DNA of 64,000 nucleotides from positions 1,145,699 through 1,209,698 of the forward strand of contig JAQFVV010000255.1 of NCBI GenBank assembly GCA_028023455.1. Reading direction: 5' to 3'. Shown in pieces: positions 1 through 12,440 of the stretch. Every line of letters starts with the position of its first letter. Position 1 is the first letter of the stretch. This stretch comes from Epiperipatus broadwayi. Taxonomy: Eukaryota > Onychophora > Udeonychophora > Euonychophora > Peripatidae. The translations under genes were made by a program, and so were the position numbers. A model generated the notes under the pieces. It made no database searches and was not told where the DNA came from. It saw only the letters and a list, made by a program, of their open reading frames with translations.

Positions 1-730
1 AATAATTTCATTGAGATAATCTACAAACTCCTTAAATCAAAACTTTATAATGAAATCAGTCACACAGATTGGCATTTCACAGAACAGATAACTAGAAGAA
101 TAAAGACATCAAAAAATAACTTGATAAATTATTTATTATTGTTATTTTTTATTAAAAAAATATAATATAAAAAATTAAAAAATGATAATACAAATCCAAA
201 ATTAATATCTATTCATCAATCGTAATGACGCAATACACATACACTTTCATGTAATACATATAAATATTATTCCCTTCTGATCCGTCTTAATTAATTAGCA
301 TTTAATCTAAATGAGCTATTTCCTTACAATAATAAAACCCTAAAAAAATCTTTCACTATAAAGAAAAAATAAATTTAACTTGAACCTCCCCTTACTTTTT
401 CTTTAGAAAATGAGAAAGTGCCCATATCATTTTAATCAAGTTAAATAATCTTTTTAACAAAGCCACTAAAAAAGAATTAGTCAATATGTGTGTACATTAC
501 AAGACCTCATTTTATTATGGATTTTTTCAATCGCAATCCTTCTTTTGTAGTTGCCTAATTGAATGTCTCTTTTGGTATATCTTGCAAGTAGTAGTTTAGT
601 TAATCTCTTATATATATATATATATTGTAACTGTATGAAAGGATAGAAGGATCTCATTTAATAGCCTCACAGATTTGGGTGACAATTTGTACCTGTATGA
701 AAGTACGTAATAAATACTATGTAGTTCAAG
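1..730. other. AT-rich intergenic sequence, no gene seen
   Basis: No open frame of recognisable family, RNA gene or clear repeat was found here. The stretch contains only short AT runs and a short TA microsatellite near 610-626. It ends where the family A foldback repeat begins. Confidence 0.5.
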
Positions 731-1179
731 TATTAAAACAGGCAAAATTCGTTATACGTATTGCCACTCAGTGCAAGCCAGAGTAATCAACGGATGCCAG
801 AAGGTATGTGCATAAAATCCCCATCTAGTGCCTACTCATCCAATATCCTTAGACTAGTTTCTGGCTTGTGGCCTTTGTCAGTGAGGAGCCTTGGATCCGA
901 GAGCACTGCATCTAGATATTAGGATCTAATGAAACCCTCCAGCAGCCACCTTTTATCTCTACTTAACTACAAAACTATGAGACTTAAATTAAAAACTAAT
1001 CTGGGGGTATTGGATAAGTAGGCACTAGATGGGAATTTTATGCTCAGGCCTTCTGGAATCCATTGATTACTCTGGCTTGCACTGAGTGGCAATACGTATA
1101 AAGGGTTTTGCCTGTTTCAATAACAGTTAAGAGCAAGCATAAGAAATGGTGATCATGTGATGTTTATTAATTCAAGTAT
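731..1179. repeat. Family A foldback repeat (decayed inverted dimer)
   Basis: The left arm starts TAAAACAGG at about 731 and runs through the family A landmarks: the GTGCAAGCCAGAGTAATCAA block, the CCTACTCATCCAATATCC block and the GGCTTGTGGCC block. The right arm from about 991 is the reverse complement of the same landmarks and ends GATCATGTGATGTTTATT. The left arm carries a hammerhead-like core on the minus strand (about 845-890), but its CUGANGA box reads CUGACAA, so this copy should be dead. The right arm stops before the core. Eight related copies occur in the window. No coding sequence is visible. Confidence 0.85.
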
Positions 1180-1560
1180 TAATTTACAAATTAATAAGAG
1201 CATGGAAAATTTCTTTAATAAGTATAGGGATGATCAAATTTATTTATAGCGAATTTTAAAAGAAAATCCTATTAAAATTTTATAAATAATGAAACCTTGT
1301 TATTTATTAAAAATCTATTTCATTGTATACATATAAATATTAAGGTGAAAATGAGACTCTGTAATATCGTATATCTAAAATCAATGGTTAATTTTATTGA
1401 CTTTAAAATATACCTAAAGAATTCAAATAATCAGTAATTAATAATCTGGGAAACAAAATAATAATGATAACTTAAATCAGACATGTGACTAAAGATTTTA
1501 TATGAGATGAGTGAAAGTCTTAATAAGTCATACAGATACGAATTTATTAATAAGAAAATG

Positions 1561-1985
1561 TCTGCCCATCCCCTGTATATGTGTTAAATGGATTATGTAC
1601 ATGAGGGGTCTGATTGACCTTAGGTCAACATGGGTGTGACAAAAATCTCGGCCTCAGGGTGGCCTTTGAGCATTCCATCATCAGATTTTCAATTGGATGG
1701 ATGGTTGAAGAGTTGGAGTGTGGAGGGGATTAAAGCCTGTCCATTAAAGTATGAGGATTGGTTATCTTAATATATATCTGAGCACTTATAGCATATATGT
1801 GTAGAGATGATAATCTGGACCAACTGATGATTTCTGGTTTAGCATAAAATACGTATATTGGTGATTATTTATCTTTTCAACATATATGTGTTCAAGTGTA
1901 TCAGTGTTATGAGATAGAGTGGAGAGTGGTGGGTCGTGTGAAAGTCTGTGCTCATATACCCTATATATCGCTAATAGAGTAAACA
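1561..1985 (+). repeat. Family B repeat, PLE terminal repeat (pLTR), solo copy
   Basis: This copy contains the whole family B order: a block with TTAAATGGATTATGT, a block with TTGACCTTAGGTCAACATGG, GGATGGTTGAAGAGTTGGAG, CCATTAAAGTATGA, the hammerhead block near 1816-1863, and the tail with GTGAAAGTCTGTGCTCATAT. Family B repeats flank the PLE coding region at 44.5-45.6 kb, so I interpret family B as the pLTR of that element. In this copy the hammerhead core is damaged: GAAA reads AAAA and stem II is lost. Confidence 0.8.
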
Positions 1986-2394
1986 AAATTAAAGAAGTAA
2001 ATTTTAATAGTTTTTATTATTTTACAAACTTTCATTTGTGAAGACTGCTACAATCATGCTTAAATAAATGTTATATATAAAACTTTTCTTAATATTCTGA
2101 AGATAAAAGATAAATTTATAACGGATGAAACAAACAAAAAAATCATTAAGTTTCCCCAATATTTAAACTATATATAAAGTTATTAATCATTTGGTTTATT
2201 CCAGCAAACTAAATTATTAATAATATATATATATATATATACTAACTATCTACTCATTCATGTAATCATACGTTGGAATGTATTTGTACATATATATATA
2301 ATTATATAGATAAATTTTGTATTATCTACACAAGTAATTAATATCTCCAAAAGTAAAAAAAATATATATATCCATGCATAATGAGACAGTTATT

Positions 2395-3067
2395 GTTATT
2401 TTCGATTTAATTGAAGCATTTGCAGTTAAATTGCAAGTTTTCAACCGTGATGTTATTTCTAACACATTTAGGTATTTCTCAAAGACAAAAAAATATACTT
2501 CTTAGATTTAAAAACTCATGAAAAACCAGATCGAGTTAAAATAACACAAGAATTTTCTGCAGTAATTCAGGCGATAAGCAATGAATTTTTTTTAAGGTTT
2601 CAAGATTTCAGGCAATTTGCAGAAACATCTAAATTTATTTTATATCCTGATATCATTGGACTAGATAAACTCAATATAGAGATTTTTGAGTGGCTCAACT
2701 TCGAAGATTTAGAAATGCAATTAATTAATTTTCAGTCTAGTTCCATATGGAAACAAAAATGTATCGATTTAAGAAAGGACTTGGAAGCAATTGAAAATGA
2801 TCGGTTATTGGACACAATTTTAAAAAAAACGCAGAATATAAAATAAAAAGAACTTGGAATGCCATTCCCAAAACCTATAACTGTTTTAAAAAACCAGGAA
2901 CTGCTATACTGTCTATTTTCTCCTCAACTTATGCTTGCGAGTCGTTATTTTCCGAAATAAATTTTATAAAAGATAGTTATAGAAATAAGCTGACTGGTAA
3001 ATCCAGCACAGCATGTGCATTGCTTAAAGTTACGATTTATGAACCCGAAAGAAACAACATGTGGTAA
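2395..3067 (+). pseudogene. hAT-superfamily transposase, C-terminal remnant
   Basis: Translating with at least two frame changes gives a stretch typical of ZBED/GTF2IRD2-like hAT transposases. First comes a segment with LIEAFAVKLQVFNRD, then FRQFAETSKFILYPDI, then the C-terminal dimerisation block with TWNAIPKTY, STYACESLFSEINFIK and YRNKLTGKS, closing near 3067. The STYxCExxFSxxNxIK pattern is diagnostic of the hAT C-terminal dimerisation domain. No DDE catalytic part or zinc finger is visible upstream, and frameshifts and stops rule out a functional protein. It is a transposon relic rather than a host gene. Confidence 0.8.
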
Positions 3068-3299
3068 CCAAAATGCGACAACAAAAATCTCGTTAATAAA
3101 AGTTATAATTAGTATTGATTTTTATATGGCAATATGTATTGTATACAATTATTTTGTGAATTTTTAAGTCAACCTCCTTAATTTAATTTAATAAAATTTT
3201 ATAACAATTAAATTTTTACTGTTTATTTCCTACTAAGAATTTCCCAGCACTCCAGAGGTTGGACAAAAAAATAATTGTAATATTTGGCATGCGCATATA

Positions 3300-3318
3300 A
3301 AAAGGTTCGCCACCGCTG
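3300..3318 (-). mobile_element. hAT-type terminal inverted repeat (one end)
   Basis: Read on the minus strand the end is CAGCGGTGGCGAACC. This matches the usual hAT terminus pattern that starts CAGNGGT and has AACC a few bases in. It lies 230 bp downstream of the hAT transposase remnant in the correct position for the 3' end. I could not find the partner terminus, so the element is 5'-deleted. The next eight bases, TATTAATA, could be the target duplication, but there is no second copy to check. Confidence 0.6.
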
Positions 3319-6300
3319 TATTAATACATAACTTAGGAATATGCATATTGCTATAATATATATATATTATAAGGTGTGGTTTTTATATTCCTCCAGTATC
3401 ATTTACACACCCGTTTTTGGCTTAATTCGAATCCAAGATCCCATATAATATCTATTAAACACTCCATTAATAAAAGTGAAACACTATAACTGAGAAACCA
3501 TTAGTTAAGTATATACATTTAAACCCCAACCTAATCATATGATAAATACATATTTGAATTAAAATATAAAATGCAGACATGACAACTAACCTTTATTAAG
3601 GTTATCTTATTAGTTGTGCTGTAAATCCAATACACTACAACAATATGAGAGAAATATGATCAGATAAAGTAAAACAAGAAAGAAATGAAATTATTTTAAA
3701 GGAAAGAAACAACAAATAAAAATTTATTGTTATTAACATATTATCTACATATAATAATCACTAATAATAACGTAAACAATGGACCTAAATCAAAATCATG
3801 AACTTAATATTCAAAGTCATCTACAATTACTTTTGATAGAATATCCTCATTATAATAATGGGAAAATATAAAAACCAACAAGCTTCTCTGAAATCAGATA
3901 AAAATTTCTCATGGGCTGAACAATCTGCATAAATTTAAGCAGAGAATTCGAACTTGCAATTCAAATAGAAAAACCATTCACCATTGAGGTGAAATAGTAA
4001 TAGATATTCAAGAAAGAAATAAAAAAGCATATAGATTCAAAACTAGCCAACTGAGGAATTCAAAAATGAAATTTTGAAAATTAAATTTGAATTATTCAAA
4101 TTTCTAAAGTGTTTCTAATTTTTAAACCGTAGATCGAAATAACTTGATTAAGAATATCTAATAGTAAAATTATCACTGTTATTTCATCCAAGATATTCTA
4201 ATAAATACAGACAACCATGCATTGCTAAATACAAAATTACATCAGGGAAAGAAAGTCATCGCTCATGGAACCATAATTGTCAGAACTGAGATAAAATTGA
4301 CTTAGCATTTAATATTTGTGCTATAAAACATCAAGTTGACCATTAACAAATGGATCGAACAACTCTACATTCCAAAGCAGAAGTTCCAAGAATGGAAGGT
4401 ATAAGTTCTTTAATAGGTGTTCTAGAACCATCTATACCCTAAACAGATTAATGAGATTATTAAAATGATTCACTAAGACATTTTTCTTTATGAACTTTAA
4501 AATTACATTTAGTTTGATATCATGAATTTTATTTAGTTATATATTTTATATTTTACATCAATGTTTACATTCAATCTTTCATTTAATATGGATACAAAAA
4601 GGGGGAAAATATGTAAAATAATGTGTAAATATTATTGCCATTATTGTAAGCAAAATAAAATATAGGTTATAAAGAGAACTTGCTTGTTTACAAATCTGTT
4701 CATCATTAAGGGAAAGGTAAGATTTTACCCAATATATATTTATTCCCAACATTTATACCGTAATATTTTTTTGTTTATTTATAGTAATATTTTAATTAAC
4801 GGTTTTCAGAATACTTGACTAATTATTTCTATTATAAATGGTCTTTCTTGTCATTATTATGATTACATTATATAACAGGGGGGATCCCATATCATCAATA
4901 TGACTGATATAAATTTAACCTATCTAGTTAATAAAAATAAATCCAATTATAATTCCAATATAATGATGTAGCAAGCAAGAATGATATAAACAATCATAAG
5001 TATAAAATACATTTCATTTATGTTAATATGAATATCAAATGATTATTCTTTGTAGAGGATAAGGATTTGGAGTAATAATTGAAAAAAACTATAATCAAAG
5101 AGTAACCATAGATGTTAAATTAAATATTTCATATGTTGTTATACATTTTGTTATTAAAATATTACTTACTGCAAGTATATTTCTTAAATATATATAAGTG
5201 TTTAAACTAAAGACTCTCTGTATATTTTTCCTTATTCAATTTTCAATTAGTCATATCTTCTCACATACTTACATATATTTTTACACATTTACTCATATTT
5301 TCATGTATTCACACCTATCTGTATACACCTACACATGTTCATGCATATCTGCATTTTAAGTGATATTAACATACCCTAAACTAGACGACTGTGCAGATTC
5401 TCCAATGAGTTTGAAACCTGCGAATAAATTAAAGATGCTAAGGATGAGGTGAGTGTAGTTATATAGTTTAATATTTATGTGATTATTAACCTCTCATCTC
5501 TCTGGAATGAAGTTAAAGTGTATGTGGGTATATATAGGCACAAGGATCCAAAATAGACTCTTATTCCTTCTGATGACTTAGCTAACCTATTATCATACCA
5601 GGTAAAATCCCATTCTGTTACTATATATATATAGTCTCCTCAGTAGTTATTTTTATTCAAATCTTATAGATATTAGTTTGTTCAAACTTATGAATCCAGA
5701 TTTTTTTATATCTTTCTTAATGGTTATTTTTATCCATTTGTTTTTTCTTCTGTTCTTTGTAGTTCCTGGTTTCTGATGGAACAATTATTTTCATTACAAG
5801 TTTTAGTTATTTAATATTTTATTTCTTTTTGTAGCTGCTGGTTTACAGTTTAACAATTATTTTAATTTCAGGTTAACATAAGTTGAGCAATCATGATTTT
5901 AGATGGATTAATACTTTGCAAAACATCTTTTTAGTTAAGAGTGAGATCAATTTAGCATTTGACTTCCAATCTAAGCTTCTGACTGTTGAAGTCAGCAGTA
6001 CTGAACTGTACTGAATTCTATTGCCCACATACTTTTTTGCTTTTTAAAAAACCATCCTGATGTAAATATTCTATCTAATCACATGATTGCCTCTGAAATT
6101 ACTACATTAAGGTATAACTAATTGATTTGCTTTTTATTAGAAAAATTATCTTTTTTCAGTAAAAATTATATTAATATACTAATTAAAAATAACTTTTAAT
6201 TTCTTTAGAAATAAAGATCTTAATATCTTCTTATTTTTTATTTTTTGAAAAATAAAATATTTTATTTATATTCCAGAACTTAATCTCTTATTGCTTTTAT

Positions 6301-6690
6301 TTGTTTATTGAACTACACTAGAAAAAAATATTTTTAAAAAATGCTTTTATTGAAATTGGAAAATCGGTTTTTTATTTGTTAGTTTATTTGTTAAGTTTTT
6401 ATCTTTTTCAAGTTAGAATGGAATTTTAAAATTGAGGTTACATACATTTAAATTTGATAAAATTACTTGATATTTAGTATATAACTAAGTAATACAAGCC
6501 TAATGCATATAAAATACTCATCTTTTCAGTAAATCACTACTTTTTTGATTATAAAAAAGGGGTGGGGAAATATTTAAAATATTCAGTAATTTCAAGTATT
6601 GCAGTTGACAATTATTCTTAAAACTTTGATTTGTTTTAAATAACCTTCTGATAGGGCAGTACAAATTTTTTTCTTTCAATTTAATAAAAC
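3319..6690. other. AT-rich sequence without recognisable genes
   Basis: I see no long open frame with a family signature, no tRNA and no clear transposon end. There are homopolymer and TA runs and a few weak internal repeats. Some of it may be ancient transposon sequence or intron. Confidence 0.4.
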
Positions 6691-7150
6691 ATTTTAATTT
6701 AATTAAGGTAATTAGTTTCAGAAATAATGAGCAGTTTTAACCAATTTATGTACAAGCATATTTCTTTTGGTACTTTGTTTCAATTTAACAATTTTATTAA
6801 AACTAGAACTAAATTTTAAAACAAACATTTTTTTTATTTAATAAAAACAATTTACAAATGCAGTTTTCATTAGTGAACAGCAGCCACACAATTTAACAAA
6901 AAGTTAGGGTAATTACTTTCAGAAATAAAGAACAGTGGGTGGATGAAATTTCACACATTTTGATGTCAAATATATCAAAAAATTACAATGTTTCAAGAAG
7001 TATGCATACAAGAAATATATATATATTTCATTTTGTAGTATGTTTCAAATTAACAATTTAATTAAAATTAGGATTAAATTTTAAAATAAACATTATATTT
7101 AAAAAAATAATAATTTACAAACACAGTGGGTGGATGAAATTTCAAAATTA
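6690..7150 (+). repeat. Degenerate direct repeat, about 240 bp apart
   Basis: A block with TTAACAATTTTATTAAAACTAG, an AAATTTTAAAACAAACATT block and then ATTTACAAATGCAG near 6780-6880 recurs near 7045-7125. The phrase GTGGGTGGATGAAATTTCA occurs at about 6936 and 7127. The right end abuts the gypsy insertion. It probably lies in or beside the 3' end of the interrupted hAT relic. Confidence 0.5.
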
Positions 7151-7155
7151 TCTAT

Positions 7156-9213
7156 TGTAACCGGCCGACTACCCCACCGAGATTACGGGCTTCGAAATAA
7201 ACATGACATAGCGTAAGGCTTTATTTATTTTCCTATATCGACAGTTATTCACTGTCCACACAAGGGGGCGCCAGATACGATTATTTAAGTGGATTTTAAT
7301 TACTCGCATCACCTTACATCATGTCAAAACGATTTCGAAGTCTAATCCCACCCACTAGCTCAAAACTCCCAGCATGGACCAATAAGGTTTCTCAAGGTTG
7401 TTACATGATTGTTCTAGGACGACTCCTCCCGGAAAAGACGCATTGTCCGCTAATGAAAAATCAGCATGGTTTTCTAATTACTCGACTACGGCATAAGATT
7501 CATTTATTGGTTGTCACTGACCAATGAGGTGGTTCGTTTACGCCCCGAACACTAGGCTTACAAGTTCATCCCCCCGATTTATCGTATATAACATAATTAT
7601 TTGACGTTTACTTCGATTGATTATAGACCCGCCCGCTCTTAAATCTATCTTAACTAAGGTTAAATAAGAAACATCGTGACTTACGGCACGATGTTGACAT
7701 AATTAATACAGTAAATAAATTGAAATGAAAATTAAATTTAACTAAATATACTTCAAAGATAAGTCATTAAAGAATAAATAAACTACGGTTTTGAGTGTGT
7801 GTGAAAAGATTTGAGAAATGCTCGACTTGATTAGATATTGAACAAATTTATTAAATATGAAAAGAAAACATTATTAATTGATTTATTACACACGCGCACA
7901 TACATTCACGCTCACAGAGAATCATAATTAGTCATAACATAATGTGAATAACGAGATAAAGTTCCTTTCTAGTTGATAAAATATATTATCTTTCCTGAGC
8001 TTCGCTTAAGTTCAAAGTTCATGTTTACAAAGTTCTGTAACAAAGATAAACTATCATGATGAGGAAAGTTTTAAGATTTGTTTGTGCAAATTTATGTTGG
8101 TTAATTACGAGATTGCCTTATGAGTTTCTAAATTGAGTGAGTGAACATAATATAAAACATATTTACCTAGGATTTGTCTTGGTTACAACGAACATTGATT
8201 GGTCTGGACGAGTTTGGGTATTTCACGGAACATTTCTATTATTAGGAGCATCAACTTCACACGACGATGTTATCGGAATTTCATAGCTTCGGAGATATTT
8301 CAGTAGCGGAGCGCCGATCAGTCACTGAAGGGTTTATTAGCCCCTCATGACAGTCGACGCTCTTGGTATTAATTTCATAATGATCATCTTCAATACTGAG
8401 GAATAAATCAAGCTAATTCAGAACAATTTTATTGTTAAAATAAAAGCATAAGCATCGGAATAAAATGAGCAGGTGATAACTCGGAATACTGAGAATTGGA
8501 AAATAAAAAAACAGCAATGATAACGTATCAATCGAAATGAATCGAATCGAACCATTGAATAGGTTTTGACTGGTATTTATAAGGGTTGATCCATATCTTG
8601 GGATCCAATCTACCCCCAGAGTTCCTTGTTCCTGGAGTTGTCGTTCAGGTCCGCGTTTGAGCTACCTGTTCACTCACTCTTTGTGCTAAAGGCAATATTT
8701 ATTTTGAGACAATCTCATTTTGCAATCTCACTCAACCAACCTTATCCTTCACACCTCGAATGCATGCGTGTGTGCGTGTGTTTTACCAGAACAATACAAG
8801 CTATATTAAATTTAGAAGTCGAGCATTTTATCTTTTCCTCAAATCTTTTCTATAAGTTTTATTCTAGTTAAAACTATATTTCTAAAATAAACATTTTTAA
8901 ATTCCCCGTGGTGTTTTTGATTGACAATTATATTTTACTATTTAGGAGAGCATATTATATTTTATTATTTAGGAGAGCAAATTATATTTTGTTATTATTT
9001 TTTATTATCTGAAAGCTTTAATCATTTAATTAGACGTTTACCGTCTGTATTTTATCAATGTGTTTTATAAATGTATTTATGGGAGGAAGAAAACTATTAC
9101 AAGTTACGAAAATAAAATTACGAGTGTTTTAGGTTGCTTGCTGGGGGTGTGTGTGTGTTTATTTACATCGACTTGTCTTGTTATAATACATATACCGACT
9201 TTGTCTCGGTATA
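7156..9213 (-). repeat. 3' LTR of the gypsy element
   Basis: This 2058-bp repeat matches 13409-15470 with only scattered substitutions and small indels, for example CTACCCCACC against CTATCTCACC near the start on the plus strand. On the coding strand it begins TATACCGAG and ends GGTTACA. The open frames inside it are present in both LTRs but match no protein family I know, and I take them as chance. An LTR this long is unusual. Promoter and polyadenylation signals for the element should be inside, but I did not identify them precisely. Confidence 0.93.
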
Positions 9214-9236
9214 TATCCCCGCGCTCCGTCCAAAAA
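9214..9236 (-). promoter_or_regulatory. Probable polypurine tract of the gypsy element
   Basis: On the coding strand the bases directly before the 3' LTR read GGACGGAGCGCGGGGATA. It is purine-rich and in the position where plus-strand priming occurs in LTR retrotransposons. It contains a few pyrimidines, so the exact primer is uncertain. Confidence 0.55.
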
Positions 9237-9290
9237 AATTAAAATGCGAGGTTTGGCATTTTAATTTTTTCCATGTAAATTTATTTATTA

Positions 9291-12200
9291 TTATTTTTCT
9301 TTTTTACCCCGCTCCTCTCCCGTACGATGAGGGGTTTGAACTTCGTTCACTAATTTCAAGGCCCGGGCATTATACGTCCCAATCCTTCGGGTCCCTTCAT
9401 ACAATATGAAAGCATTGTTTCCATATACGTGCCCTATGACGTAAGGTCCCTCATATAAGGGTTGGAATTTTTTGTAGATGCCCTGTTCTGGCCGGCTTAC
9501 AGGATTCGTCCGCACCATGACTCTGTCCCCTTCTCTGAATATTCCTATCACAGCTCCCTGCCTCTTTTTTCGGACTTGGCTCATTTTCAGCAGCTGCTGC
9601 TTGGCTTCTTGGGCATCCCTTGCTCGATTGATTCTCTCCCTTTGAGGCCAGGGTCCTTGGGCATATGGGTATGGTCTCATTCTCCCAAAGTGAAGACGGT
9701 AAGGTTCAAAACCAGTCGACTCATTCCGGGTTTCATTTATCATGCTCACAACCCGGGGTGTTTCCTTTACCCACGCCTTATGGTTCCCATGCACGTATAT
9801 TCTGAAAAGCCGCCCCAGTTCCCTCATCATTCGCTCGCAGGGATTGGCTTGAGGATTCCTAATAGACGTGAGGGCATGCTTAATATTATTTCTTTTTACC
9901 CACTGAGCCCATTCCTTGGACACGAATGGAGTTCCATTATCTGACAGGATTCTTCTTGGCTTTCCTACTTCCTTAAACTGTCGGTCTTCCAGGGCTCGAA
10001 TCGCCTGTCTTGCGTTTGCCTGACTGATCGGAAAAGCTGATACTAATTTAGAGTATAAGTCATATGCCACCAGCAGATACCTCCTTCCCTTTGACATCGG
10101 TAATGGCCCATAGAAATCAATGGCTATTGTGTCATTTGGCTCATATACGAGTATGGGTGTCGATGTTCCCTCATTCGATCTGTTCATCGGCTTTGTTTTG
10201 GCACATGTCAAACACTTTTTTATTTCTCGCATTACGTCCCGATGGAGGTTTGGCCAGTAGAACCATTGTTCGATCCATCCGGAGGTCTTGCTGCCCCCGA
10301 AATGTCCTCTTTCATCGTGCGCCAGTGTTACAATACTCTTTCGTAGGGCTCTTGGTATTATCACTCGATAATTCCGCCCGCTTCCTGTTTGTCGTTGGAG
10401 AAGGCCGTTTTTGATAACGCACTTTTCTCGATGGGCCCATAACGTATTTCCTTGACTATTCCGCACTGCGCGGTTCCTGCCAAAATCCATGATCTGTCTA
10501 CATTCCCTGTCTTCCCGTTGCGCTTCCCTAATTTTTTGAAGGCTATAAGGCTCCCTGCTTTGGGCTCGGGTCGCCGCTATGTAAGGTTCCTCGTTCCTAT
10601 CAAGGCCTCGTCCTAGGGGATATCGGCTAAGGGTATCCGCTATTATATTATCCCTCCCCTTACAGTATTCTACCGTATAATCAAATTCCTGAAGGGTGAG
10701 GCTCCATCTTATTAGGCGGCTATTTGTCAGAAAACTCCTATTTAGAAATTCTAGGCTGCGATGATCGGTCACGACCACTACTTTTGATCCTACTAGGTAT
10801 TGCCTTAGTTTTTTGAAAGCCCATACAATGGCCAATGCCTCTCTCTCGGTAACTGTGTAGTTCTGTTCGGCTCTTGTAAAAAGTCTACTTATGAAGGCGA
10901 TCGCTTTGCTCTGTCCATTGTCTTCTTTCTGAAACATCATTGCTCCCATTCCTATTCCACTGCTGTCCGTTTGTACATAAAAGGTACGTCCAAAGTCTGG
11001 GTGTGCCAACACTACATGTCTTAAGAACCCTTCCTTTATTTGACGGAAGCTAGCCTCCTGTTCTTCTCTCCATGCCCATGGTGTTTCTTTCCTCAGAAGT
11101 CTGAGCAGTGGTTCTATCCTTTCTGAAAAATTCGGGTAGTATTGTTTGAAGAAATTACATAGTCCGAGGAAAGCCTTGATGTCACGCTTCTTTTTGGGTT
11201 CTGGGAATTCCTGTATGGCTTGTACCTTTTCCGGATTAGGTGATACTCCCTCTTTACTAATAATATGCCCTAAAAACTTCACCTCGGGTGTCATGAGCCT
11301 ACTTTTTCCCAGGTTTATTTTGATTCCCTTTTCTCGACAATCTTGGAATAATTTTCGAAGGCATTTAATATGTTCCCTATTATCCTCGGACGCTATGATG
11401 ATGTCGTCGACATATGTAGTACTAAACCCCTTCACTTCCTCTGACAGCACTCTATCAAGGCATTGTATCAAACCTGCTCCGCTGTTTTTTAGACCAAATG
11501 GTATCCGGTTGAACTGATACGCGATACCATTATATCGGAATGCCGTGTATTGGCGGTCATCTGGGTGTAGGCTAATCTGCCAGTAACTACTGGTCATGTC
11601 TAGGGTGGAAAAAACACCTTTTCCGTTGAACCGGTTTATTAATTCACTCATGGGGGGCGGAGCATTTGTGTCCGCGACCGTGATCTTGTTGAGGAGTCTC
11701 GCGTCCAGGCACAATCGTACCGAACCATCCTTCTTCTTTGCTACGACAATGGGGTTGTTGTATGGTGAGGAGCATTTTGAGATTATCCCCCATTCTAGCA
11801 TGTTGTTTATCTGTTTGCCTATCTCTGGCCGGTATTGAAAGGGAATCGGGTATGATCTAGATTGATACGGTTGATCCTGAATGAGTTTTATCCGGTGTTC
11901 GTACCCATTGATGACTCCAGGTATGTCGGAGAATATGTCCTTGTATTTCTCAAGGAGATTTCCCAATTCCATCTCTTCTTCTCGCTTTGTTCCGATCTCC
12001 TCCGTTACCATTCTCTTTGCTAATTCCATACTATGTACGGCCCGTTCCGCGTTTTTTATTTGGTCTTGCTCTGTAAAAGGCATTCTCCTTCCTGAGATCC
12101 GGGCTTGTCCTGTTTCGTAGTCGATGCTACATTTGTATTTTCCCATAAAATCGGATCCTAATATCACATCATGTATTAATCCCTGCATTACCAGCATGAT

Positions 12201-12440
12201 CTGATTATACTGGTTTCCTGCTATTTTTATGTCTACCCATGCCTGCACTGCTTCTGCTTGGGCCCTTTTCCCATTCGCCAAAGTGATGCGCATTATCTTA
12301 AGCGGTAGTGTTTTGAGGTTTGGTTCTTCTTGGGTAAGTCTGCTGAATGTTTCCTGCGACAGAACTGACACTTGACTTCCCGAGTCTTGTAGTGCACGAG
12401 TTTTCCTTCCTCCTATTTCGACCTCTATTTTAGGGCATTG
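9291..12440 (-). CDS. pol: Gypsy Pol: protease, RT, RNase H, integrase
   Basis: The frame is open for 1026 codons from the first internal ATG at 12371, and the same frame reads further upstream into the gag end. The protease active site is DSG (D codon at 12384-12386), in place of the commoner DTG, with LGSDFMGKY following. RT carries LCLDARLLN, TLDMTSSYWQI and YVDD (about residues 320-323). RNase H has VQTDSSG, TEREALAIVWAF and VTDHRS. Integrase has an HHCC zinc finger (HDERGHFGG to CLTCAKTK) and catalytic acids near residues 752 (AIDFYG), 811 (SDNG) and 846 (CER). The C-terminal tail GPYVIGHV resembles the usual gypsy integrase end. There are no internal stops, so this polyprotein could be functional. 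It is probably made by a -1 frameshift from gag, so the true N-terminus is not the internal ATG. Confidence 0.93.
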   Translation of the reverse strand, partial: QCPKIEVEIGGRKTRALQDSGSQVSVLSQETFSRLTQEEPNLKTLPLKIMRITLANGKRAQAEAVQAWVDIKIAGNQYNQIMLVMQGLIHDVILGSDFMGKYKCSIDYETGQARISGRRMPFTEQDQIKNAERAVHSMELAKRMVTEEIGTKREEEMELGNLLEKYKDIFSDIPGVINGYEHRIKLIQDQPYQSRSYPIPFQYRPEIGKQINNMLEWGIISKCSSPYNNPIVVAKKKDGSVRLCLDARLLNKITVADTNAPPPMSELINRFNGKGVFSTLDMTSSYWQISLHPDDRQYTAFRYNGIAYQFNRIPFGLKNSGAGLIQCLDRVLSEEVKGFSTTYVDDIIIASEDNREHIKCLRKLFQDCREKGIKINLGKSRLMTPEVKFLGHIISKEGVSPNPEKVQAIQEFPEPKKKRDIKAFLGLCNFFKQYYPNFSERIEPLLRLLRKETPWAWREEQEASFRQIKEGFLRHVVLAHPDFGRTFYVQTDSSGIGMGAMMFQKEDNGQSKAIAFISRLFTRAEQNYTVTEREALAIVWAFKKLRQYLVGSKVVVVTDHRSLEFLNRSFLTNSRLIRWSLTLQEFDYTVEYCKGRDNIIADTLSRYPLGRGLDRNEEPYIAATRAQSREPYSLQKIREAQREDRECRQIMDFGRNRAVRNSQGNTLWAHREKCVIKNGLLQRQTGSGRNYRVIIPRALRKSIVTLAHDERGHFGGSKTSGWIEQWFYWPNLHRDVMREIKKCLTCAKTKPMNRSNEGTSTPILVYEPNDTIAIDFYGPLPMSKGRRYLLVAYDLYSKLVSAFPISQANARQAIRALEDRQFKEVGKPRRILSDNGTPFVSKEWAQWVKRNNIKHALTSIRNPQANPCERMMRELGRLFRIYVHGNHKAWVKETPRVVSMINETRNESTGFEPYRLHFGRMRPYPYAQGPWPQRERINRARDAQEAKQQLLKMSQVRKKRQGAVIGIFREGDRVMVRTNPVSRPEQGIYKKFQPLYEGPYVIGHVYGNNAFILYEGTRRIGTYNARALKLVNEVQTPHRTGEERGKKEK

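Noticed and set aside
841-895. Functional hammerhead in the first family A copy
   Set aside because: The core reads CUGACAA, losing an essential G.
7321-9409. Open frames of 60-110 codons within the gypsy LTRs and opposite pol
   Set aside because: They match no family, some are antisense to pol, and those duplicated between the LTRs are simply LTR sequence.
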